DNA of 38,709 nucleotides from NCBI GenBank assembly GCA_964520655.1, contig CAZFNI010000018.1, forward strand, positions 1 through 38,709, written 5' to 3'. Positions 32,758-38,709 of the stretch are shown here, in pieces. Each line of letters begins with the position of its first letter. Position 1 is the first letter of the stretch. The notes under the pieces were generated by a model. The model was not told the DNA's origin, did no database searches, and saw only the letters and a program-made list of their open reading frames with translations. Origin of the DNA: JACQQW01 sp964520655. GTDB taxonomy: Bacteria > Omnitrophota > Gorgyraeia > Zapsychrales > Fredricksoniimonadaceae. A program made the translations under genes and the position numbers.

Positions 32758-33171
32758 ATGAAAAATAACGGTTTTACGATGATTGAGCTGGTGGTTGTCG
32801 TTGTTATACTCGGATTGCTTGCGGCTATCGCTATCCCCAAGATCGTTGCGCCGAATGAAATGGTCATTTCCTCAGAAGGCCAGCATTTATTAACGGTCCT
32901 TTTAAGTGCCCAAAAGAGATATCAATTAGAGAATGGGGCTTATACAACAACATTGGCGAATTTGGACGTTTCCGCGACGCCAAAATATTTCGATACTGTA
33001 ACTGCTTTGGATGGCTCAGGTGGTACAGCGGCTGTTGCGTCGATGCAGAGGACTGATGGGACGTACACTCTAAGCATTAGCGGTACCAATGGGATTATTT
33101 ATTGTGCGGGTGCCGGCTGTGCTGGTGCGCGTTGTAATAAGGGAGGAGGTAGTAATCAATGCAATCTGTAA
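32758..33171 (+). CDS. Prepilin-like protein 2
   Basis: The 137-residue protein has a very short leader (MKNNG) cut before FTMIELVVVVVILGLLAAIA, with Glu at mature position 5. A segment typical of pseudopilins, LSAQKRYQLENGAYTTTLANL, follows the helix. The C-terminus has four Cys in about 20 residues (YCAGAGCAGARC, then NQCNL), probably forming disulfides in the periplasm. The ATG at 32758 follows a GAGGA site; an earlier in-frame ATG at 32713 lies in the hairpin loop and would put nearly 20 residues before the cleavage site. It overlaps the next gene by 13 nt. Confidence 0.88.
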   Translation: MKNNGFTMIELVVVVVILGLLAAIAIPKIVAPNEMVISSEGQHLLTVLLSAQKRYQLENGAYTTTLANLDVSATPKYFDTVTALDGSGGTAAVASMQRTDGTYTLSISGTNGIIYCAGAGCAGARCNKGGGSNQCNL

Positions 33172-33563
33172 AAGGATTTACGATGATCGAATTGATCATG
33201 GTGGCTGTGGTGATAGGTATGGTGGCATTGTTTGCTATTCCAAATTATAACAAAGCTGTCTCAAAGACATATGAGAAGACAGGTGCTAATAATCTTTTGA
33301 TTCTTTATGCGGCCCAGAATATCCTTAAAACAGGGGGAGGAGCCTATCAGACATGTGCGGATGTCGGTGCCTGTAATACGGCATTATCATTAAGCGTGTT
33401 GGCTAACGGATTAACATATTCTTGTACGACCAGCGGCGGGCCGCCACCTACGGCTTTTGATTGCCGGGCCCAAAAAGGAACAGAGTTCACTCTGAAGGTG
33501 CTTAGTTCCAATAATAATGTTTGTTGTCAAGCCGGGACATGTAACATCTATGCCGGCTGTTAA
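33159..33563 (+). CDS. Prepilin-like protein 3, Cys-rich
   Basis: The 134-residue protein has the leader MQSVKG followed by FTMIELIMVAVVIGMVALFA, cut after Gly6, with Glu5 present. The domain after the helix contains eight Cys, including YQTCADVGACNT, NNVCCQAGTC and a terminal GC. This is unusual for a minor pilin and suggests several disulfides. GGGAGGAGG at good distance from the ATG is the strongest ribosome binding site in this cluster. Overlaps prepilin 2 by 13 nt and prepilin 4 by one. Confidence 0.87.
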   Translation: MQSVKGFTMIELIMVAVVIGMVALFAIPNYNKAVSKTYEKTGANNLLILYAAQNILKTGGGAYQTCADVGACNTALSLSVLANGLTYSCTTSGGPPPTAFDCRAQKGTEFTLKVLSSNNNVCCQAGTCNIYAGC

Positions 33564-33928
33564 TGGGATTTGTTATGGCCCTTTGTTCCAATAACAAAGC
33601 GTTCTCATTGGTTGAAGTTGTCACGGCTTCGGTCATATTCTCGATCGCTATCGTCGGCATTTTTGCCTCATTAGCGAATCTCAAACAGCAATCTTCTAAT
33701 GTTTCGGATAAAAGTTTAAGAGCGGCCTTGTGCGCACAGCAGTTTCTAGAGGATCTTCGGGCAAGTGTTGATATGAGGGATTGGGACACGGGAAGGTTGG
33801 CTTTGACCGGCGCTGCTGCCGGTGGAAGTTGCACGGATCAAAATGGGGTGGTCTATACCAGAACATATCAAATTGTCGCGGCTGGAGCTTATGCCAGAAA
33901 AGCAACGGTTACTGTCTCATGGCCATGA
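33563..33928 (+). CDS. Prepilin-like protein 4 (PilV/GspI-like)
   Basis: The 121-residue protein carries AFSLVEVVTASVIFSIAIVGIF: the processing site has Ala rather than Gly before the mature FSLVEV, still with Glu at position 5. The phrase SLVEVVTASVIFSIAIVG and a later QQFLEDLRA resemble PilV and GspI minor pilins. The ATG at 33563 overlaps the previous stop (TAATG); an ATG at 33575 is an alternative that would leave an eight-residue leader. The gene ends in ATGA shared with prepilin 5. Confidence 0.83.
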   Translation: MGFVMALCSNNKAFSLVEVVTASVIFSIAIVGIFASLANLKQQSSNVSDKSLRAALCAQQFLEDLRASVDMRDWDTGRLALTGAAAGGSCTDQNGVVYTRTYQIVAAGAYARKATVTVSWP

Positions 33929-34509
33929 GAAATTTTTCCACTATTTCAGACGATAGCGGGATCACGATGGCAGAATTGTTGATCGCAACGGCTGTCATCA
34001 GCATTATCATGCTGGGTATCGTATCGGCGGATTACGCCATGCAGAAATTTTACAAGACATCCAGCACAGGTGCTGTTTCTGGGTTTAATACGATCGCCAT
34101 GATCAATAATATTTATTCGGTTGCTTTTGGTGCGGTAGGTACTGCTGCTGACCTTGGGATAAAAGTTGATCCTAGTATTTTTGACAGCTCTGGTGGTGGT
34201 GCCAGTACTGTCATCGGCAATCAGACGTTTTGTATCCGTACCGCACAGGGACCTGACAGCTGGGAGTGTTATACAAAAGTTGCTGGAACCCCAGATAATT
34301 TATACCGGTGCACTAAAGCCGCTGCCGGGGTGTGTACGAATACGGATACATATGTTGCACCTATCAACAGCATGACGGCCAAGTTTGTCCCAAACTCTGC
34401 AGTATCCAGCCAAAGGCTTGTCTTTACTTTTACCTTAACCGTCCCGGATACGGATACAACAACGAAGATATACACGACAAGTGTCACCCCGCCTAATCAT
34501 CGGCTGTGA
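33925..34509 (+). CDS. Prepilin-like protein 5 (PilW/GspJ-like)
   Basis: The 194-residue protein has the leader MRNFSTISDDSG, then ITMAELLIATAVISIIMLGI, cut after Gly12, with Glu at mature position 5. The larger beta-rich body, with TFCIRTA and a C-terminal LVFTFTLTVPDTDTTTKIY, fits the PilW/GspJ group of minor pilins. I chose the ATG at 33925 because it makes the four-base ATGA overlap; the ATG at 33919 would add two residues. It is the last prepilin of the cluster. Confidence 0.82.
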   Translation: MRNFSTISDDSGITMAELLIATAVISIIMLGIVSADYAMQKFYKTSSTGAVSGFNTIAMINNIYSVAFGAVGTAADLGIKVDPSIFDSSGGGASTVIGNQTFCIRTAQGPDSWECYTKVAGTPDNLYRCTKAAAGVCTNTDTYVAPINSMTAKFVPNSAVSSQRLVFTFTLTVPDTDTTTKIYTTSVTPPNHRL

Positions 34510-34534
34510 ACGGGGGCTTGCGGACCATACTTTC

Positions 34535-36229
34535 ATGCATAAAAGGTCGATCTTGATCATTTTACTAGTCATGGTTTTGACGCATTGGAATTCATTGCTC
34601 AATGGATTTGTCGGCGACGATAATGCCTTACTCATCAAGAATAATTTTTATCATTCACTAAAAAATGTGACCTCTTTGGTTGGCTCCGGTTATATGTATG
34701 ATTCTTCCAAAGAGCTTCTTGCTAATTCACCTAATCTAGGATCGGGGAGCGTTACTTACCGGCCGGTCGATAATCTGACATACTTTCTGGATTATTGGGT
34801 TTGGGGATTAAAACCTTTTGGGTTTCATTTAACCAATGTTTTGATACATATAGTGAATGTTCTTTTGGTGTATGGCGTTCTTGTTGAATTGGGTGTTTTG
34901 ACTAGTCTTGCTCTTTTCGCATCGATCATGTTCGGCATCCATCCGATCCAGTCCGAGGCCGTTTCGGCGATCGGGTACCGCGCGGATCTTTTATCCGCCT
35001 GTTTTACTTTTTCGGCTTTTTATTGCTGGTTACTATTCGTCAGGGCTAAGCAGATATTGTTTTACGCGGCTTCATTGTGCGCGTTCTTTTGCGCTGTTTT
35101 CAGTAAAGAATCAGCTGTAGTTTTTCCGTTGTTCTTATTGTTGTTCTCTGTTGTCAGAAATGATCATCGCTGGCTGCAGCAGAGTGGTTTCTGGCTCATT
35201 CTTACTTTCTATCTGTATGTCTATATTTATATTTTTCCTCCGGAGATCAGACATTTTCAGCATACCCTTGGGGATACTTTCTACAGTCACGCACTTGTGA
35301 TGCAGAAGATCTTAACAGGGTATCTGAGATATATTTTTCTTCCCTGGGAGGTTCAATCCATCCCTGCTTTATATCAGCCTCAGATCGTTGATATTGTCTG
35401 GGACACGATCGTTGGAGCTGGAACAGTATTGGCAGTAGTTATGCTTGGGGTGTATCTAAGAAAGATCTCATCACTGTTGTTCTTGCTGTTGATGTGGTTT
35501 GTGGTCTTTTATCTACCAGTGGCAAATTTTAAAACCATCGCCAATCCTGTTGCTTTGAGGTTTTTGTATCTGCCTTCCTTTGGACTGATCGTTTTACAGG
35601 CTTTCTTTATTGATTGGCTGCTGAGGACATTTATTCCGGGATTTTTGCATAAATATTTTAAGTTGTTTATTGTTTCTGCGATGATCATATGGACATTCTT
35701 TCTGAACGCCATCTGGAAAGACCTCTCAACGGTTGTATTGTCATGGAAGGATTCCGTAAATGATTCCTGGAAGGCCAATTTTATTATCGGTCGGTATTAT
35801 CTGGATGCTGGTAAGTATGCCGAAGGATCCCGTTATATCATGCAAAGCATCCACCAGGATGCCAGGATCTATGACCGCAGGGTCGATTACTATATGGCGT
35901 TGACATTGCTTAGAATGGGGCAATATGACAGAGCTGAAAGACATTTCTTTATAACATTGCAGTATTTGCCGGATTATCCAGGGGCTTACTATTTTCTGGG
36001 GGAACTATACGCCTTGAAAGGAAATTACCCCTATTCATTGGAAGCTTATATGAGAGCGATCGCTTATGACTATCATGATCTATCCATTTACGAGGCCCCC
36101 TTTAACGTTTGTGTTAAAACGATGGATGATGTGAGTGCACGCAAGATACTTGATATTGCCGCCAACCATGTTTCTCGATCTGAATTAGCAAGATTGGAAG
36201 CCATGTATCGTTCATTAAAGCAACAGTGA
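34535..36229 (+). CDS. TMTC/PMT-like GT-C glycosyltransferase with C-terminal TPRs
   Basis: The 564-residue protein has about ten membrane helices and a soluble C-terminus. NGFVGDDN after the first helix (Asp28-Asp29) is the acidic motif of GT-C enzymes that use lipid-phosphate sugars. RPVDNLTYFLDYWVWGLKP followed by FHLTNVLIHIVNV is the signature seen in the eukaryotic TMTC and bacterial TPR-type family. The last 140 residues hold TPR-like repeats (GQYDRAERHFFITLQYLPDYPG and ALKGNYPYSLEAYMRA). I use the ATG at 34535; an upstream GTG at 34481 would overlap the prepilin gene. The acceptor is unknown; the pilins encoded next door are candidates. Confidence 0.82.
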   Translation: MHKRSILIILLVMVLTHWNSLLNGFVGDDNALLIKNNFYHSLKNVTSLVGSGYMYDSSKELLANSPNLGSGSVTYRPVDNLTYFLDYWVWGLKPFGFHLTNVLIHIVNVLLVYGVLVELGVLTSLALFASIMFGIHPIQSEAVSAIGYRADLLSACFTFSAFYCWLLFVRAKQILFYAASLCAFFCAVFSKESAVVFPLFLLLFSVVRNDHRWLQQSGFWLILTFYLYVYIYIFPPEIRHFQHTLGDTFYSHALVMQKILTGYLRYIFLPWEVQSIPALYQPQIVDIVWDTIVGAGTVLAVVMLGVYLRKISSLLFLLLMWFVVFYLPVANFKTIANPVALRFLYLPSFGLIVLQAFFIDWLLRTFIPGFLHKYFKLFIVSAMIIWTFFLNAIWKDLSTVVLSWKDSVNDSWKANFIIGRYYLDAGKYAEGSRYIMQSIHQDARIYDRRVDYYMALTLLRMGQYDRAERHFFITLQYLPDYPGAYYFLGELYALKGNYPYSLEAYMRAIAYDYHDLSIYEAPFNVCVKTMDDVSARKILDIAANHVSRSELARLEAMYRSLKQQ

Positions 36230-37641
36230 TGCTTAGAACTCCTGTTATATGTTTTTTCATCTTCTTTCTTTGTACTGTCTGTCTTAATTTAGCGACGATC
36301 AAAGACGGTCACAATTGGGGGGATGATTTTGCTCAGTATATCATCAACGCCAAGAACATTTCTGACGGACGGCCAATGGATCAGGGGGTGATGCTGGATA
36401 ATCCAACGATATATCCGCCGGGTTATTCCTATATCCTTGCTGTCCCCATTAAATTTTTTGGGATTGATCTCAGGGTTTTGAAATCGTTGAATGTACTGTT
36501 CTGGTTCCTGGCCGTATATATCCTGTATCTTATTCTGGAAAGTAAGTTTGGGGCCAGATCTGCTGCTGGTGCGGCATTTTTTTTAAGTGTTTCTGCTTTC
36601 TTCTTTATCTACAAGCAAAACATATTGTCAGACATTGCATTCTTTTTCTTTGTTTGTTTAGGGCTGTATTTCTTTGAGAATAAGAGAGGGCTTGGGCCTT
36701 TCTTGCTGGCAGCATCTGCTGCATTCTGGATAAGAACAGCTGGCATCGCATTATTTGTGGCGGCGTGCATATATCAGTGGGGCATACGTCAAGACCGTAA
36801 AAGATCGGCCGTGATCGCAGCTGTATTGATGCTGAATATCATTATATTATTGCTGTATTCAGGATATAAACCTGGATTATCCATACAGATCTGGCAAGAT
36901 CCTGCGAGGTTCTTTGTTTCCGTGATGGCTAATGCCGCAACTCCCATCAGATCACTCGTGATGTTTTTTTTGCCGGGGTATAGCCAGCTTACAGCGTTTT
37001 ATCTTAAAATGTTTGATCTATTTGTCTGGCATGGCGCCTGGATCGTATATGGGGCAAGCGTGTTCTATGTGGTTAGGGGGTTGATCAGAAATGAATTAGG
37101 ATTTATATATTTTTTTTCGATCGTTTATTTGACACTTGTCACCGTCTGGAATGGGTTTACATCTACTCCTTATGAGTTTGTACGATTTGTGCTGCCGATT
37201 CTGCCAGGTGTTTTATGTTTACTTCTTTTTTTATATAAGCGATTCGGGATGTTTAGACATATCTTTCGTCTGTTCTTTGTGGTCGTGCTGGTGGCCAACA
37301 TATATGATATTTGGATCGTTAAGGATCTTAGTGATGATGTGATTACAAATTCCCAAACTATGGAAATGTCACATTGGGTAAGGGACAATTTAAAGGAAGA
37401 TGAACACTATATGTTCTTTAAGCCTAGAGCACTCGCGTTACTATCGGGGAGGACGGGTACGGCTCCCTGGTTAACACAGGAGAGTCAGGAGACATTATCT
37501 CAGAGGATCAAGAGATTAGGGATTTCTTATATCATATTTCCGAAGACAACAAGTGTCATCCGCTATTCAGAGTTAGAAGGTCTGGAAAAGATCATGTTAG
37601 TGTGGGAGAATTCCATGTATCTGATATATAGAATAAACTAG
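36229..37641 (+). CDS. Multi-spanning glycosyltransferase (GT39/ArnT-like)
   Basis: The 470-residue protein is an integral membrane GT-C enzyme. After the first helix comes HNWGDDFAQYIINAK, with Asp32-Asp33 as the likely catalytic pair, then YPPGYSYILAVPIKFFG, a loop typical of the PMT_2/ArnT group. About ten further helices and a soluble C-terminal region of about 90 residues follow. Such enzymes transfer a sugar from a polyprenyl-phosphate carrier to a protein or lipid on the outer face of the inner membrane. The ATG at 36229 shares its A with the previous stop (TGATG); donor and acceptor are unknown. Confidence 0.8.
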   Translation: MLRTPVICFFIFFLCTVCLNLATIKDGHNWGDDFAQYIINAKNISDGRPMDQGVMLDNPTIYPPGYSYILAVPIKFFGIDLRVLKSLNVLFWFLAVYILYLILESKFGARSAAGAAFFLSVSAFFFIYKQNILSDIAFFFFVCLGLYFFENKRGLGPFLLAASAAFWIRTAGIALFVAACIYQWGIRQDRKRSAVIAAVLMLNIIILLLYSGYKPGLSIQIWQDPARFFVSVMANAATPIRSLVMFFLPGYSQLTAFYLKMFDLFVWHGAWIVYGASVFYVVRGLIRNELGFIYFFSIVYLTLVTVWNGFTSTPYEFVRFVLPILPGVLCLLLFLYKRFGMFRHIFRLFFVVVLVANIYDIWIVKDLSDDVITNSQTMEMSHWVRDNLKEDEHYMFFKPRALALLSGRTGTAPWLTQESQETLSQRIKRLGISYIIFPKTTSVIRYSELEGLEKIMLVWENSMYLIYRIN

Positions 37642-37648
37642 GTGGGCG

Positions 37649-38709
37649 ATGCTGATCTCTTACTCTTTTATCATTTTATGTGCGCAAAGTGCTCTTGCCG
37701 GCGTTCTCTTGAGTATCGTCAGTGGGTGGGTTTTTCCATTTACAACGGATTCCATGATCCATATATCCACAGCCCAGCACATAGCTCAATTTCAAGGGCT
37801 GGTCTTTTCCAATTTTTTTATTTATCCACCAATGTTGGATCTAATACCAGCACAGCTGGCCCCGCCGGGATACCCGATCTCAATAGCTTTTTTTAAGTGG
37901 ATGGGGGTAAATGAATACGCCGCGGCTTTAATTTTGCCAAGAGCTTGTTATTTGTTACTGCCATTCTTATTTTTTAATGTTTTTAAGAAGTTTTTTGCTG
38001 TTAATCTTGCTCTTGTTGTCACGGCTCTGTGCACCTTTACTTTTGCTGTTATCGGATGTGCCGTCATATCCTGGACAGATGTACCATATTTAGCGTTGAC
38101 GTTGACGGTTATCAAGCTTGTACTTGACCGGATAGAGGACCTTGAAACCTTTAGGCCGGCATCATTTCTATATTTGGGGCTATTATCGGGTGCGGCGTTC
38201 CTGCTGCGTTATGTCGGATTATCCTTGATCCTCAGTGTGCTAACGTGCCTGTTGGCAGCAGTTTTTATCAGGGGGATAATGATCAAGGGGGTGATCAAGA
38301 ACGGTTTTTGGTATTTGCTGGGTGCAGGCATGCTCATTGTTCCTTATTGTGTGCGCAATGTGATCGTTCTGGGGGGAGTAAGTTATCATACCGCCTCGGT
38401 TTCTGTTCCGCAATTTGCAGCAAATTCTATTATTGTTACAAAACTATTTTGGAACGGTTTGAGTTTGGCCGTGTTTGGTGTTTCCTGGATGTCATGGCTG
38501 CTATTGATCGTTGCTGGTGTTCTTATGCTTTGGTTTATTCAAGGCATCCGTGGCTGGGTTATGAAAGAACCTAAAAAGTTCCTGGCTGTTCTGATGCTAG
38601 CAGCGTATGTTCTTGGTTATTCTGTCTTTGTTATTATCAACAAGTCCCAGAACCTTATCATAAAAAATCCGGACATTGACCAGCGTTTGATGATCCAGAT
38701 CGCCTGGAT
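37649..38709 (+). CDS. Multi-spanning glycosyltransferase, 3' end outside window
   Basis: A frame open from the ATG at 37649 to the window edge encodes at least 353 residues of another membrane GT-C protein. The start is MLISYSFIILCAQSA, a first helix, then FPFTTDSMIHISTAQHIA with a single Asp (34), IYPPM and QLAPPGYPISIAFFKWMGV, matching the PMT_2/ArnT loop. Further helices contain FLLRYVGLSLIL, the usual arginine motif in this family. AGGTGGG lies only two bases before the ATG. A GTG at 37642 opens an unrelated 84-codon frame that I reject. The gene completes a run of three related enzymes. Confidence 0.8.
   Translation, partial: MLISYSFIILCAQSALAGVLLSIVSGWVFPFTTDSMIHISTAQHIAQFQGLVFSNFFIYPPMLDLIPAQLAPPGYPISIAFFKWMGVNEYAAALILPRACYLLLPFLFFNVFKKFFAVNLALVVTALCTFTFAVIGCAVISWTDVPYLALTLTVIKLVLDRIEDLETFRPASFLYLGLLSGAAFLLRYVGLSLILSVLTCLLAAVFIRGIMIKGVIKNGFWYLLGAGMLIVPYCVRNVIVLGGVSYHTASVSVPQFAANSIIVTKLFWNGLSLAVFGVSWMSWLLLIVAGVLMLWFIQGIRGWVMKEPKKFLAVLMLAAYVLGYSVFVIINKSQNLIIKNPDIDQRLMIQIAW

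Noticed and set aside
37642..37896. 84-codon frame starting with GTG
   Set aside because: It is an out-of-frame shadow of the membrane glycosyltransferase that runs from 37649 to the window end.
1..38709. tRNA, rRNA, CRISPR arrays, insertion sequences, attachment sites
   Set aside because: I looked for cloverleaf arms, regular short repeats, transposase-like frames and terminal inverted repeats with duplications and found none; a tRNAscan or ISfinder search could still add something I missed.

Overview
All recognisable genes lie on the + strand, with almost no intergenic space. The organism is a diderm (Gram-negative-type) bacterium: the window holds an outer-membrane secretin, a PilMN/PilO/PilP inner-membrane platform, an ExbB/ExbD pair, and a diaminopimelate pathway suited to peptidoglycan. 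Lysine/DAP synthesis through DapL, the PilM-PilN fusion, TPR-rich membrane glycosyltransferases and generally deep-branching protein sequences suggest an uncultured lineage such as Omnitrophota or Elusimicrobiota. That placement is an inference and I am not sure of it.

Region 1 (1-2544): the 3' part of asd, a roughly 120-nt imperfect palindrome, truA, then a consensus promoter driving rplM-rpsI and a strong terminator.

Region 2 (2524-17294): a 15-gene block that reads as one operon. A promoter whose -35 box sits in the loop and start of the descending arm of the rpsI terminator precedes argC-argJ-argB-argD-argF-argG-argH, lysA-dapF-dapA-dapB-dapL, then folK, panC and an aspartate dehydrogenase (nadX-like). 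Genes overlap by 1-26 nt or are a few bases apart. The block covers arginine from glutamate through the acetyl-cycling route, lysine/DAP from aspartate semialdehyde by the LL-DAP aminotransferase route, and one step each of folate, pantothenate and NAD synthesis.

Region 3 (17325-20482): a 95-aa basic protein made of two copies of one motif plus a Lys/Ala-rich tail, a perfect-stem terminator, and uvrA, whose -10 box is so close to the ATG that the mRNA is probably leaderless.

Region 4 (20479-24817): an 814-aa exported TPR protein, ExbB/TolQ, an ExbD/TolR homologue with no acidic residue in its membrane helix, a 78-aa TonB-like stub with only the membrane anchor, a membrane-anchored zinc ribbon, and a PilX/GspK-like prepilin.

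Region 5 (24853-34509): a type IV pilus / type II secretion-like assembly cluster. It opens with a consensus promoter that again predicts a leaderless transcript: a PilM-PilN fusion, PilO, PilP, secretin, PilB/GspE ATPase, PilC/GspF, then a promoter, a GEMM-I (cyclic di-GMP-I) riboswitch and its terminator in front of the main prepilin, followed by four more prepilins. No prepilin peptidase or PilT is present here.

Region 6 (34535-38709): three multi-spanning GT-C type glycosyltransferases in a row, the last cut by the window end. They may glycosylate pilins or build surface glycans; this rests on position only.

The most interesting parts are the riboswitch-controlled pilin operon, the Asp-less ExbD with a TonB stub next to a pilus machine, and the two predicted leaderless promoters. 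I saw no tRNA, rRNA, CRISPR array, transposase or phage gene, and no gene-free stretch longer than 300 bases.
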